A stretch of DNA of 64,000 nt, taken from Nitrososphaerales archaeon (GTDB taxonomy: Archaea > Thermoproteota > Nitrososphaeria > Nitrososphaerales > CADDZS01). Under the pieces are notes generated by a model. It was not told the origin of the DNA. It saw only the letters and a program-made list of their open reading frames with translations, and ran no database searches. Position 1 is the stretch's first letter; each line of letters opens with the position of its first letter. A program made the translations under genes and the position numbers. The stretch lies in NCBI GenBank assembly GCA_030041355.1, contig JASHNZ010000019.1, positions 92,042 to 156,041 on the forward strand, given 5' to 3'. Below, one piece after another: positions 16,517 through 26,238 of this stretch.

Positions 16517-17677
16517 ATGACATCCTGTCAATCAAGTGAAAATCTGGCGAGTCCTTGGAGTCCTGCACCAAAAGGCCTTGAGGGAGTCGTCGTAGCAAAC
16601 ACGATGATTTCAAAGATTGACGGAAAAGGGGGCAAGTTAGTCTATCGTGGCTATGACATTCAGGATCTTGCTGGAAATATTCCATTCGAAGGGGTCGCTT
16701 TCTTGCTTTGGGTAGGTCATTTGCCAAACCCTCTCGAGTTTGACACATTCAAGAAAAATCTCGGCGAACATAGAAATATTGCAGCCGATGTAAAGATCTT
16801 CTTAGAATCAGCTCCTCACGAAGCCGTTCCGCTGTCAGTTCTCCGTACCGCAGTATCGATCATGGGCCTGCGGCCTTCTGATAAGGATTCGATCCTCGAG
16901 GACGGATTGAATTTGGTTTCGCAGTTCCCTACGATTCTTTCCCATTATCAGCGTACGAGAAATGAGGAAGAAATTATAGCTCCGCGAAATGATCTGGGTC
17001 ACGCGGCGAATTACATTTACATGCTGACTGGCGAGGTTCCGAACAAGAAGCATGAACACGCACTGGACTCGTACTTTACATTATTAGCCGATCACGGGAT
17101 GAACGCATCCACTTTTTCGGCTAGGGTCACAATCTCGACCTTAACTGACATTTACTCTGCGATCGTCTCAGCAATAGGAACACTAAAGGGGCCTCTTCAT
17201 GGCGGAGCACCTTCGAAAGTCTGGGAGATGCTTCAGGAGATCGAGAAACCGGAGAATGCAAGCGCATGGCTCAAGGAAAGACTCGCCAACAATGAAAGGA
17301 TAATGGGATTCGGTCATCGAATATACAAAACTGAAGATCCGAGATCGAAGATCTTGAAGGAACTTGCCAAGGAAAACGCAGATCCCGATATTTTCGCCTT
17401 GGCTACCACTGTCGAAACAGAAGCAAGAAAACTGCTGCAGGCAGAGCATCCCGCGCGACCACTGGACACGAATGTCGAATTTTATTCGTCCTTGGTTCTG
17501 AGCGCTGTTGGGATTCCAACAGACATGTTCACGTCAACTTTCGCATGCGCGCGAGCTTTCGGCTGGATTGCTCATATAATGGAGCAACTGGCGGACAACA
17601 GAGTATTCCGGCCGAATTCGGAGTACGTCGGCCCTTTGGATCTCAGAGTTCCTGAAGCCTGGCGTGCAAAGAATTAA
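16517..17677 (+). CDS. Citrate synthase (citrate/2-methylcitrate synthase family)
   Basis: Condenses oxaloacetate with acetyl-CoA, or a related acyl-CoA, at the entry to the citric acid cycle. The 386-residue protein has GGKLVYRGYDIQDLAG at the start, GPLHGGAPSKVWEML with the first catalytic His, IMGFGHRIYKTEDPRSK with the second His, and NVEFYSSLVLSAVGIP. Classical enzymes have Asp where this has Glu (NVD versus NVE); a bacterial-type subfamily shares the Glu. Whether it prefers acetyl-CoA or propionyl-CoA cannot be read. It ends one base before the convergent SRP19 gene. Confidence 0.92.
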   Translation: MTSCQSSENLASPWSPAPKGLEGVVVANTMISKIDGKGGKLVYRGYDIQDLAGNIPFEGVAFLLWVGHLPNPLEFDTFKKNLGEHRNIAADVKIFLESAPHEAVPLSVLRTAVSIMGLRPSDKDSILEDGLNLVSQFPTILSHYQRTRNEEEIIAPRNDLGHAANYIYMLTGEVPNKKHEHALDSYFTLLADHGMNASTFSARVTISTLTDIYSAIVSAIGTLKGPLHGGAPSKVWEMLQEIEKPENASAWLKERLANNERIMGFGHRIYKTEDPRSKILKELAKENADPDIFALATTVETEARKLLQAEHPARPLDTNVEFYSSLVLSAVGIPTDMFTSTFACARAFGWIAHIMEQLADNRVFRPNSEYVGPLDLRVPEAWRAKN

Positions 17678-17678
17678 T

Positions 17679-18029
17679 TTATCGTCGCTGTTGCTGGTGG
17701 AGACCTTTCTGTCCCTTTTGTAAGGTCGACACTTCAGCTCTCTTTCCCCTTACGTTGGAAAGAGATTTTGCGACCTCGAGCAGGACAGTATTTTTTTTGA
17801 ACCCGGCTTTTTTCTCAATGCTCACGTAACCGCTTTGGAGCGCCATCCTTTTTGGGTGCTTGACGACAGAGGATTCAGGCATGTAACCTAAGCTTTGAGC
17901 TGCCTCGACCAACTCGTCAAGCTTCGGATCCTTTACAGACCTGTTTAGAGGCATCCGTCGGCCCTCCTGTCTTGTGATCGAGGAATTGAAATAATCGAGC
18001 CAGAGGACGTGGCGCTTGTATTCCTTCAA
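17679..18029 (-). CDS. srp19: Signal recognition particle protein SRP19
   Basis: SRP19 binds the SRP RNA and prepares it for SRP54, so it belongs to the co-translational targeting pathway. The 116-residue protein begins MKEYKRHVLWLDYFNSSITR, then RRMPLNRSVKDPKLDELVEA and SVVKHPKRMALQSGYVSIEK, which are the RNA-binding parts of the family. The Gln/Arg-rich C-terminus is basic. It is transcribed after eS8, 37 bases apart, on the same strand. Confidence 0.92.
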   Translation of the reverse strand: MKEYKRHVLWLDYFNSSITRQEGRRMPLNRSVKDPKLDELVEAAQSLGYMPESSVVKHPKRMALQSGYVSIEKKAGFKKNTVLLEVAKSLSNVRGKRAEVSTLQKGQKGLHQQQRR

Positions 18030-18066
18030 AACGAGATCGCGTCAAGTGGAGAAGACAGACACAAAC

Positions 18067-18450
18067 CTACTGCGATGTGAGGACTGCGTTGATAACGCCG
18101 TCTTGGGAAGGTCTGGAAGTCACTCTTGCATTTCCAAGTTCAGTATCGATCAGTGCTCCGCGAGTAATGACACCTCTTCTCTCGTAGTCCCTGTTTGCTG
18201 GGTTTCTTAGGACACGGGTGATCTTTACCTTTGAGGTCTTTCCGGAGTTATCTCTCACATTGACAGACTCTGCAAAGCGGAGTGAGGTCTTCAAAGACCC
18301 ACCCCTCATGCGCCTTTGGTAATTCTCGGTTGCGCCAAGTAACGCCTCTGCCCCATAGCCATCTTTTTCGTAGGCTCGGCGACCTCTGTTGGCTTTTCTT
18401 GCACCGCCAGTAAGCTTTCTCTTTTTCAGATTTTCAAGTGGTTTTACCAT
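18067..18450 (-). CDS. rps8e: Small-subunit ribosomal protein eS8
   Basis: Archaeal/eukaryotic ribosomal protein S8e, 127 residues. Visible are KRKLTGGARKANRGRRAYEK near the start, with the RRMRGGSLKTSLRFAESVNV block, then KITRVLRNPANRDYERRGVI and TRGALIDTELGNARVTSRPS, all characteristic of the archaeal form. It is basic throughout, as expected. It is followed by SRP19 and is preceded by an unusually long gap. Confidence 0.96.
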   Translation of the reverse strand: MVKPLENLKKRKLTGGARKANRGRRAYEKDGYGAEALLGATENYQRRMRGGSLKTSLRFAESVNVRDNSGKTSKVKITRVLRNPANRDYERRGVITRGALIDTELGNARVTSRPSQDGVINAVLTSQ

Positions 18451-19251
18451 ACTAATGTCACAATTTCTTTCTGTGGTGTAAAACCATCATCGTTCCAGCT
18501 TGGCTAATAAAGGCTTTTTCTCAAACAAATTTCAAGTAATAAGGAAGCTGTGGCTCCAGCGGATGCTATCCGACGCTTTACGCGGTGGGCACAATCGGAA
18601 GCACAGCTGACCCTGCCACGAGCGATAGCAACTCAGGTTGGCTGCCCTCCGATGATATCAGTGGCTTCTAGGGGATCAACAAGGTGCAAGTGGAGCTCTT
18701 GATCTAGTCTCCAACGAGGATACGGTATCCCGGATTTTTAGGGCGTGGAAAAACATTGGTATATGATATTTTGCGACTTTGCGAACAATGGCAATTTGAT
18801 CTATTCCTGTGTAAAAAGGACGGGGTGGGGGTACCTTAATGACGCTAATTAAGGAGGAAACGGGAGATGAGCCAAAACAGGGCATGAGGAAAAGAGCTTT
18901 GCGGCCATCGTAAAGGAACCACGCAAACGTTTCACGATCCTGGACAAACAAATCGACCGTATCTTTGGAAAATTGAGAAGGAAGAGCAACAAAGCCACTC
19001 TTACTTTCCAGACCAGAAGTAATCGAAATACAAAAAGCGACAAAAAAATGGAAACCAAAAAAAATCTGGGATGAAAATCGTTCAAAGACAACGGGCTGAA
19101 AGATTGAGAATGCCCTAATGAACTTCCGAACGTATTGTATTAAGAAGAAAATTGTAGTCCAAAAAGGGTCTTTCAGGATTTGATTCTTAGGCTGGGCGAC
19201 TTTAACTCCGCCTCAACTGAAAAAGAAAAACCTACGATGACTGTCCAGGGT
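18451..19251. other. 800-base gene-poor gap with decayed frames
   Basis: No intact gene or RNA was recognised. Two stretches look like former coding sequence: around 18549-18700 a plus-strand frame stays open for about 50 codons from a GTG, and around 18880-19075 a plus-strand frame with KEPRKRFTILDKQIDRIFGK stays open for more than 60 codons without an ATG or GTG start. The first bases next to 18450 hold the eS8 promoter region. The purine-rich part near 18960-19070 has different base use from its neighbours. Confidence 0.4.
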
Positions 19252-19860
19252 TTAGCTCGATTTCTGCTCGGCCTGTTGGGCTTTCGAAATTAAGCCCTGC
19301 TTTGCTACCTGCTTTCTTTGTTGCTCGTAATCATGGCTCAAGCCAAAATAATCTGCAAAACTATCCGTGGTAGTGAAGACTCTACCGCGACCGCGTTTTT
19401 CTGCGTGAACGAATCCGATATCAAGCAGTTCTTTGAGATGAGTGTAGGCTTGTGATCCTCTTCTCTGAACCAGCTCAACTGTTCCCACCGGCTGAAGGTA
19501 TACCACATAGGACAAAGTTCTCAATGTTCCTACCGACAACAGAGGTTTAGTTGCGAAACGCTTTGCGATTGCGTTGAATTCAGGTTTAAGCTGAAGCGAG
19601 TACAAATGCCCCTCGGACACTTTTAGTTCTATGGCGGAAAACGTTCCGTTGATTTTTGTTGCGAGATCCACCATGAGTTCTGCAAGCCTTCTTTTCGAAG
19701 TTACTCTTGCCGCTTTCGAGAGTTCGTCGAGACCCAGAGGACGACCGGCGGCATAGAGTGCGACTTCGATTCTCGCTTGGGCTTCCTTCGAAAGGCAGGT
19801 GGTGAGTTCTTCTCGTTCGACTACAGGTGCGTTTTGAAAGTCTAGGGTTGTGGAACTCAT
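19252..19860 (-). CDS. scpB: Segregation and condensation protein ScpB
   Basis: ScpB forms the kite subunit that joins ScpA and SMC in the condensin complex. The 202-residue protein has two winged-helix domains: ARIEVALYAAGRPLGLDELS, then SVGTLRTLSYVVYLQPVGTV with the SQAYTHLKELLDIGFVHAEK block, which matches the family. The C-terminal tail is Gln/Lys-rich and probably unstructured. It is the third gene of smc-scpA-scpB, separated from scpA by 19 bases. Confidence 0.9.
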   Translation of the reverse strand: MSSTTLDFQNAPVVEREELTTCLSKEAQARIEVALYAAGRPLGLDELSKAARVTSKRRLAELMVDLATKINGTFSAIELKVSEGHLYSLQLKPEFNAIAKRFATKPLLSVGTLRTLSYVVYLQPVGTVELVQRRGSQAYTHLKELLDIGFVHAEKRGRGRVFTTTDSFADYFGLSHDYEQQRKQVAKQGLISKAQQAEQKSS

Positions 19861-19879
19861 CTTTTATCTTCTCTATTTT

Positions 19880-20611
19880 TCAAACAGTGGTGATAGGAAC
19901 CGCGGAAACAAGTATATCGTCTTGAGGCGTCTGTTCCAAAGCGACTGTCCCCTCCATTGCGAGGAAGAGGAAGAAGATGAAGAATTGAGCTTTTTCCAAT
20001 GCTTCGCTTGCCTTTGAGAACTCTGAAAATAGGAACTCCCCTTTTTCTCTAAGCTCGGCTATCACCTTCACCCTGAATTCATTCACGAGCTCCGAGATTT
20101 TGTTAAGAAACTTGTCGGGTTCAAAAATCACTTCGGGCTCGAGCAGCAGATTTGTTCTTTCGTTTTGCTTCCTCTTGCCATGCACTATGTCTTCGAGAAT
20201 TGCTTCAAGCGTCGAGATCAGATCCTCAACAGAAGTGGAATAGACCTCCTGCCGAAAAGGCATCTCGAGAAGCAGAGGAACATCTCCAGAAAATTCACTA
20301 TGACGCATCTTTGCTTCCTTGATTTTATCTAGCAGAAACAGAGTTTCAACCTTTAACCGATAGATTAGCGCCGAAGAAAGCGCTGCAGAACCGCACAATC
20401 GCAGGTCGAGAAAGTCGCTCCTGTTGATTAAGTCGAGAAACATAGTGAGAAGTCTCTCTAAATCGACTTCCCAGGGTTTGGTGATCCTATTTCCTTCTGG
20501 ATTAAGGAGCAGGTTTAGAGGAGGCCGCGAAAGCTGTTTCTTGTTGTTCGCAAAATCATCTCCAATAGGAGACGATATGAAAAAAGGATCGTCACTGCTG
20601 TGGTTGCTCAT
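19880..20611 (-). CDS. scpA: Segregation and condensation protein ScpA (kleisin)
   Basis: Kleisin subunit that closes the SMC ring. The 243-residue protein shows KPWEVDLERLLTMFLDLINR (the N-terminal SMC-neck-binding helix region) and a C-terminal EALEKAQFFIFFLFLAMEGT with VALEQTPQDDILVS, which is the winged helix that binds the SMC head. ATG 20611 overlaps the smc 3' end by 20 bases and is preferred to TTG 20623. The linker in the middle is acidic and poorly conserved, as in other ScpA proteins. Confidence 0.88.
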   Translation of the reverse strand: MSNHSSDDPFFISSPIGDDFANNKKQLSRPPLNLLLNPEGNRITKPWEVDLERLLTMFLDLINRSDFLDLRLCGSAALSSALIYRLKVETLFLLDKIKEAKMRHSEFSGDVPLLLEMPFRQEVYSTSVEDLISTLEAILEDIVHGKRKQNERTNLLLEPEVIFEPDKFLNKISELVNEFRVKVIAELREKGEFLFSEFSKASEALEKAQFFIFFLFLAMEGTVALEQTPQDDILVSAVPITTV

Positions 20612-23600
20612 TTGGAATTTCAATCTCCATTGCGCTTCGATATCTTAAGATCCTTGAGCTTCCCTGCGACATGTACACTCCGATCACGTTCGAAGCCTTC
20701 GCGATGACATTGTCTTTCAAACTTACAATAATAATCTGCGAACGATCTGATCTCTCCGCTAGAATATCCGCAAGCTTACCGGAGTACTTGCTATCCAAGT
20801 GTGCATCTACCTCGTCAAACACGTAGAACGGCGAAGGAAACACGGCTTGAATCGCGAGAATAAAGGAGAGGGCACAAATGGTCTTTTCGCCTCCCGAAAC
20901 AGAACTAGAATCCCTTGGAAGTTTTCCAGGGAATTGAGTCATAAGGAAGATCCCGCTATCAAAAATGGCATCCTGGTTTTCGATCTCAAGCCAGCCGGAG
21001 CCCTCGGTTATTTTGTTGAAGATGACACGTAACTCTCTGTCTATTCGCTCAAAAGCATCCATAAAGACTCGGTGTTTTTCCGCGTCAATTGTCTCAATGA
21101 AGGTGACGATTGCGTTGCGCTCCTTTTCCAAATCATTTTTTCTGACAGAGGAGTACTTGTAATTCTCAAAGATCTCCCGATAATTTCGGTCAGCGATAAG
21201 GTTCACATTGTTTCTGAGCCCTTCGTATTCCGTATCAAGTTCTTTCGCAAGATTTTCCGCTCCTTCAAACGCTTCAATTGGTTCAACGTAACCAAACATC
21301 GCCAACTCTCCCAATAATTGGCGTTCACTGTCTTGCATCCTGCTGATGTCAAGATTCACTGTTACGAGTTCTTTGTCGGTCGTTGATATTGACTTCCTAC
21401 AAGATTCTTCTTCCGCTCTCAAAACCTTGAGATTTTGATCCAAGGCATCAAGCATAGGCTGGAATTTGTTTGATTTCTCTAGGCTCTTCTGCTCCTCCTG
21501 TTTGATCGTTAGGTATGAAGCTTCCAGCACAGCCAGTTTGTCTTCGGTGTTAGTGAGAAATCGAACCTTCAACTCCATGCCGGCCTGCACTTGATCTTGT
21601 TGTTGCAAGCTGTGTTCAAGAGCCTGCTTCAGATTGTTTTCAAGATCGGCCCTTGCCCGAATCGATTCAGTCGTAAGGTCTCTGAGCTCGGAGGTCGCTT
21701 TCTCGATGTTTGCCGTGATATCATGCTCTTTCTTGCTAAGATCGGTCAGTCTTTGGTTAAAAGCGGCAAGGCTCATCGCCTCAAGTCTCGTAGCAAGCTC
21801 CTCGCAAATAGCTGCTTGCTGATGCATTGTTTCTTGTTTATTTTGGATGGATAAATTCAAAGACGTGATCTCTTCTTCAGTCAGCTTCAGTTTCGATTTC
21901 AGTTGCAGCACAAATTCAGAATATCTGTCGAGATAATTCCTTGAAGTCTCTAGTCTTGCCTCTATTTTGGAAATTTCAACATTGGTTAGTTGCTCATCCT
22001 CAGCATAACTTTCAGCCTTGCTTTCGAGATTGGCGAGAGAGTTTTTTCGCTTCTCGATAACGTCGCGAAATGAGCCCAAGGTTTCTTTCAAGCCTTCGTA
22101 GCTCTCTTGTTTGCTGAGAAGATCCGAGAGCTTTGCATAGCGCTGGGAGTATCCTGTCTCAAAAGCAAGAATTTCTGGTTCAAAGATATCGCCCTGAAGG
22201 GTTACTGCCCTAAACCCTTTCTTTGCCGCGATAAATGCATTCTTAGGGGAATCGACAATTACGGCATCTCCAAAAACAAAGTTTACGATTCGCCGGAACT
22301 TCCTATCGCAGCGAATCACACGAGCAGCCGATGCAAACATGCCCTTAGAAGAAGGAAAGGGCCTTATCCTTTCAAAACCGTCCACTTCCTTTAGTGGTAC
22401 CGCAATAAGTCGGTTTATCTTGAGTTTCCTTGCGGATTCTGTTATTCTGATGAGAGAATCAATATCTTCAACGACAATCGCATTCAGCCACTCTCTTCCA
22501 ATTGCGGCTATAGCTTGTGAGTATTCGGAATCATAGGATACTAGAGCTCTCAGCGGCCCGAGATACCCTGAGATGGCATTGTCGCTTCCCAAACTTTCTA
22601 GCCTAGCAAGCGCTATCTCTTCTCCTGAAACGTTTTCCATCGCCGAAAGATCAGAATCAAACTTTGTGACTACATTTTGGGTTTTTTGAAGGATCAGCGT
22701 GGCAATGTCAAGCTGCTGCTCTATTCTCTTTCTAAGATGCAATAGTTTTTGTTTTGAATTCTGCACCTCCAGGAGCCCGTTTCTTTCGGACTGGAGAATA
22801 GAGTCAATCTCCTCTATGCTCTTCTGTGCATCCAGAGAACCCTCTGTATAGAATTTGATTTTCTCCTGAATTGAAACCAATTTATTCTTCTCCGATTGCA
22901 GACTCGCGTTGAGATTACTGTATTCTTCCCGAAGAGATTGTAGTCGCAAATCGGCTTCCTGCTTTTCATTTTTTGCCTGTTCTATTTTTGCCTGCGCGGC
23001 GCCTAATTCTGTTTCAAAATTGGCTCTAAGCTCGTTTATCTTGCTCAGCTCAACCAGAATTTCGGATTTGCGAATTTCTCCCCAGTTTATCTCCCTTTGA
23101 ATGAATCCAATTTGCTCTTCTCTTTGTGCGATCTTCTTTTTGTTCTCGTCCACGATCTTTGAAAGGGCTGGAATAACTTGGAGAGTTCTTTCCACGAGAT
23201 CTTTTGCCTCCTGCCTCTCTCTCTTTAGGGCGTTGAGTTCGCTCATTACTCTTCCCAGTTCGAGTTGAATTTGGGCAGCCCCTGTATCCACTGCGGATTT
23301 GATCAAAGTAGTTCTTTCTTTCTCACCGTCTTCGATCGCTTTCAGAATCTGTGCAAGGTGATTTTGAAAATCTTGAAGCTTTGTATTGAATTGAGTTAGG
23401 GCTTCGCGTCTTTGAGAAAAGGTATGCTGGACAGCGGCTAGTTTTGTTGAGCAAATTGCAGCTCGTAACCAAGTGATCTGCTCCTCAAGCTGCTTCACCC
23501 TAAGCATGTCGTTTCGCTGCATCTCCAGGAGCTGCACTCGATCGCGGATTTCGCCAATTTTTGCCATCGCGACCTCAAGTTTAACGTCGGCCTCTTTCAA

Positions 23601-24146
23601 CTGCTGCAGAGCGAGGTTTTTCTTTTCATCAAACTGCGCAATTCCCACCATTTGCTCTATTAGCTTGCGCTTCTCGTCGGGAACCAAATCGGCGATTCTA
23701 GTAATCATTCCTTGAAGGACTACATTCAGTCCGCGTGAGGCAATCAGGGCATTTTCCAAGAGATCAGAAAGCGTATTCCTCTGAGTGTGCTTCCCGTTGA
23801 GAGAATAGATGCTCTCTCCGTTTTGTTTCAGTTCTCTCGAGAGAGTTACAGAATCAGAATCGATGGGAATTCTCCTATCAGAGTTATCGAACTGAAGAGA
23901 GACCTTGGCCGAAGAAGGCTTCTGTTCTTCGACAGAGCCATCGTAGATCAATGCGGATAGATTGGGTACCCGTAAAGTCTTTGCACTGTTTTCGCCGAGA
24001 GCAAACAAAATCGCATCTACGAGATTGCTCTTTCCCGACCCGTTAGGTCCAGTGATTGCCACGAAGCCTTTCTCGACCGGGGTGCTGAGGAGCTTCGCTC
24101 CCAAGGATTTGAAGCCGCGTGTCTCAACTTTACGAAGATATACCAT
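20592..24146 (-). CDS. smc: Chromosome segregation ATPase SMC
   Basis: Structural maintenance of chromosomes protein, 1184 residues, the motor of condensin. The N-terminal head has Walker A GPNGSGKSNLVDAILFAL; two long coiled coils (about 170-500 and 690-1010) flank a hinge near residues 515-660 (for example SGYLGPLRALVSYD); the C-terminal head carries the ABC signature SSVSGGEKTICALSFI and Walker B PFYVFDEVDAHLD. Length is standard for full SMC proteins. Translation of scpA begins inside its 3' end, so the three subunits are probably made from one message. Confidence 0.97.
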   Translation of the reverse strand: MVYLRKVETRGFKSLGAKLLSTPVEKGFVAITGPNGSGKSNLVDAILFALGENSAKTLRVPNLSALIYDGSVEEQKPSSAKVSLQFDNSDRRIPIDSDSVTLSRELKQNGESIYSLNGKHTQRNTLSDLLENALIASRGLNVVLQGMITRIADLVPDEKRKLIEQMVGIAQFDEKKNLALQQLKEADVKLEVAMAKIGEIRDRVQLLEMQRNDMLRVKQLEEQITWLRAAICSTKLAAVQHTFSQRREALTQFNTKLQDFQNHLAQILKAIEDGEKERTTLIKSAVDTGAAQIQLELGRVMSELNALKRERQEAKDLVERTLQVIPALSKIVDENKKKIAQREEQIGFIQREINWGEIRKSEILVELSKINELRANFETELGAAQAKIEQAKNEKQEADLRLQSLREEYSNLNASLQSEKNKLVSIQEKIKFYTEGSLDAQKSIEEIDSILQSERNGLLEVQNSKQKLLHLRKRIEQQLDIATLILQKTQNVVTKFDSDLSAMENVSGEEIALARLESLGSDNAISGYLGPLRALVSYDSEYSQAIAAIGREWLNAIVVEDIDSLIRITESARKLKINRLIAVPLKEVDGFERIRPFPSSKGMFASAARVIRCDRKFRRIVNFVFGDAVIVDSPKNAFIAAKKGFRAVTLQGDIFEPEILAFETGYSQRYAKLSDLLSKQESYEGLKETLGSFRDVIEKRKNSLANLESKAESYAEDEQLTNVEISKIEARLETSRNYLDRYSEFVLQLKSKLKLTEEEITSLNLSIQNKQETMHQQAAICEELATRLEAMSLAAFNQRLTDLSKKEHDITANIEKATSELRDLTTESIRARADLENNLKQALEHSLQQQDQVQAGMELKVRFLTNTEDKLAVLEASYLTIKQEEQKSLEKSNKFQPMLDALDQNLKVLRAEEESCRKSISTTDKELVTVNLDISRMQDSERQLLGELAMFGYVEPIEAFEGAENLAKELDTEYEGLRNNVNLIADRNYREIFENYKYSSVRKNDLEKERNAIVTFIETIDAEKHRVFMDAFERIDRELRVIFNKITEGSGWLEIENQDAIFDSGIFLMTQFPGKLPRDSSSVSGGEKTICALSFILAIQAVFPSPFYVFDEVDAHLDSKYSGKLADILAERSDRSQIIIVSLKDNVIAKASNVIGVYMSQGSSRILRYRSAMEIEIPNEQPQQ

Positions 24147-24313
24147 GGTTTCAGGGTCCCCTATCGTGCAATGGTCTTGACATTTCCCTTATGGTCTCTG
24201 GGAAAGTTACGTTGAGAAAACTTTCTTTTGAATTCGCATATCTCAAAGAATTGACTTCGCAGTCAATCTCAAAGCGATGTTAAGCATTACGGCCGGGCGC
24301 TTTGATATTAGGA

Positions 24314-25255
24314 TCAAAGGATCCTGGGGCCGGATTGGGAGAGATCTGACTCAAAGATGCGTTTTTTCGGCACCAGTTCGCTGAAGGAAGCAAGAAACTG
24401 CCTGCGCCTAGCTTTTGTGACAAGACAATGAATCGCATTGCCGATCATGTTTTGAGTGGCTCCTATTGCACCAATTTCGACTGCACGATCGGCAAGTTTC
24501 AAGAGTTTAGGAGACGCGATATCGGTCCTCTCAGCAAATAGTCTTGAATAGTAGAGAAGGGACTTGGGTGTCCGCTCCTTCATTATTTCGATCATTGCTT
24601 CCCGACCAAATTTGTTAACTCTGGTCCGCTTTTCTTCCTGAAGTAGCACTGTTGATTTTTCGATTGAACCAAAGCAAGCGCAGACCAGTGTATACTCGGA
24701 ATAATCGCTCATGAGAGAATCAACCCTGCCGATGGAAAATGAGCCTGGCTCCGTCACGATCCCCATGGCTCCTGAACCAGAGATCAAGGAAATTACCGTA
24801 CCTAGACCGGTGATGCTTTCAATTTCTGCTCGATGGGCATAATCCGAGGCTTGGCTGAGCGTCAAATGAAGGTCGAAGAGATCCGAGATTGCTAGGGTCG
24901 CTCCTATCGCCCCCGCTCCGCTAGTTCCAAAGCCAGCGCCGACTGGTGGTTCTATGCGATGGGACAATTCGAGCGAAGGAATCTGGTAGTCTCTCCTCAT
25001 AAGCTCGATTACTTTAAGGCTCGTTCTAGCGCCTGGGGTCCTTCTTCCATTGATATGTACCGAATCGTTTCTGCTGTTTGAGAGTGAGACAGATGTGGTA
25101 TTTCCTCTTTGAATGACAAAACCGCCGCCTCTCGCGCCGATTTTGAGCTCATCTGTTATCTTCGAGCCATCCGGCTTTGCATCGCAGATCTCAAAGAAGG
25201 AGGAGACTGCAGAGGGTACGTAAACCCGTCTTAAGCTCTTCTGCACTCTAGCCAA
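24314..25255 (-). CDS. Pantoate kinase (GHMP family)
   Basis: Archaeal coenzyme A synthesis uses pantoate kinase followed by phosphopantothenate synthetase in place of the bacterial order. This 313-residue GHMP kinase matches COG1829: PPVGAGFGTSGAGAIGATLA is the ATP-binding glycine-rich motif, and YAHRAEIESITGLGTVISLI with SGSGAMGIVTEPG corresponds to the catalytic and phosphate-contact parts. The start is TTG at 25255. It lies 38 bases after a putative ECF-type substrate-binding membrane protein on the same strand, which suggests a common transcript. Confidence 0.85.
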   Translation of the reverse strand: MARVQKSLRRVYVPSAVSSFFEICDAKPDGSKITDELKIGARGGGFVIQRGNTTSVSLSNSRNDSVHINGRRTPGARTSLKVIELMRRDYQIPSLELSHRIEPPVGAGFGTSGAGAIGATLAISDLFDLHLTLSQASDYAHRAEIESITGLGTVISLISGSGAMGIVTEPGSFSIGRVDSLMSDYSEYTLVCACFGSIEKSTVLLQEEKRTRVNKFGREAMIEIMKERTPKSLLYYSRLFAERTDIASPKLLKLADRAVEIGAIGATQNMIGNAIHCLVTKARRRQFLASFSELVPKKRIFESDLSQSGPRIL

Positions 25256-25293
25256 TAAAGTTCCAACCCAAGGCGTTGTGCAGAAAAATAGAG

Positions 25294-26172
25294 CTAGGGA
25301 TTCGCTGAAATCGTGGATTGTTTCTGAACTTCCGGCTTTGACTTAGCCTGAGGTAGAAACGCCCCAACAATTAGTACTGCGATTGCAGAGACTATGAAGA
25401 GTACCGTCCAGGCAGTTGTACCGCCGTAGCCAGCAACTATATCTGAAATTCCAGCTTCGCCCGAAAATAGCGCCAGAACCAGAGCGCCCAGAACAAGCGC
25501 AGCGACGACAATTGACCACGTCCAAAGTACCCTGTTCGAAGGTTTCTCGATCTCTGGATAACTTCCCGTACCTGAGAGTTGACTAGCATATGGCCTCATT
25601 ATGCGAACAAGAGGAGGATCCAGTATCACGACAAAAGGAAACATTGTTCCAAACCAAAACAAGAGCAATCCTGTGAGAAGTCCTCCGGCTAGCCCAAGAT
25701 CGCCAAGCATGCCAGGGAAAGGATTGAGCTTAGATAATGGGATGAAATACATTCCGATAAACACAACTCCCGTCGCCGCTACAAGATTCCCTAGAAAAAG
25801 ACCAACTGTTGTTCCAAAAATAAAGCCTCGCCACGTTCTTAGTTTCTGATAGATCCAACCAAGTGCCAAAATTCCAAAGAAATTTCCGAGGCCTCCAGCA
25901 AAAAGTGCCCACAGAAACGTACTCCTCCCTTCTGGCACTAAGGTGAACATGTCTCCGATGAAGGAACCTACCCCGGCGCCAATTGCTGCTGGTACGGGAC
26001 CTGAAACCAATGCGAAGAATACTGGAATAACAATGCCCGGCCGAAATTCGCCAATCCCAAAAGGAGTGCTGATAAAGCTCGTCAAGCCATTGGCAATCGC
26101 ATACAAGGCTGCGCATATAGCGGCCGTCGCTACAAACTTCGACCGATTCGTAGGAGCGAAGAAACTGGTCAT
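25294..26172 (-). CDS. ECF-type transporter S-component-like membrane protein
   Basis: A 292-residue hydrophobic protein with about eight spans. The first half resembles ECF transporter substrate-binding (S) subunits: SKFVATAAICAALYAIANGL, GIGEFRPGIVIPVFFALVSG and PVPAAIGAGVGSFIGDM are typical. It is longer than the usual 170-200 residues, with extra spans at the C-terminus (SIVVAALVLGALVLALFSG and TVLFIVSAIAVLIVGAFLP). ATG 26172 is preferred because a TATA-like TATATTAAT lies about 30 bases upstream. Position before pantoate kinase suggests a pantothenate- or precursor-related substrate, which is inference. Confidence 0.65.
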   Translation of the reverse strand: MTSFFAPTNRSKFVATAAICAALYAIANGLTSFISTPFGIGEFRPGIVIPVFFALVSGPVPAAIGAGVGSFIGDMFTLVPEGRSTFLWALFAGGLGNFFGILALGWIYQKLRTWRGFIFGTTVGLFLGNLVAATGVVFIGMYFIPLSKLNPFPGMLGDLGLAGGLLTGLLLFWFGTMFPFVVILDPPLVRIMRPYASQLSGTGSYPEIEKPSNRVLWTWSIVVAALVLGALVLALFSGEAGISDIVAGYGGTTAWTVLFIVSAIAVLIVGAFLPQAKSKPEVQKQSTISANP

Positions 26173-26197
26173 CTTAAGTTCTTGGACATGTGCGTGG

Positions 26198-26227
26198 TAT
26201 ATTAATAGGGGCTCTAAAATATCTAAA
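26198..26227. promoter_or_regulatory. Divergent promoter, ECF-like gene and AbrB-PhoU regulator
   Basis: Two AT-rich boxes face opposite genes: TATATTAAT at 26198-26206 (minus direction, about 30 bases before ATG 26172) and AAAATATCTAAA near 26216-26227 (plus direction, just before ATG 26239). The shared 66-base gap makes co-regulation possible. Confidence 0.45.
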
Positions 26228-26238
26228 GGACTATAGAT

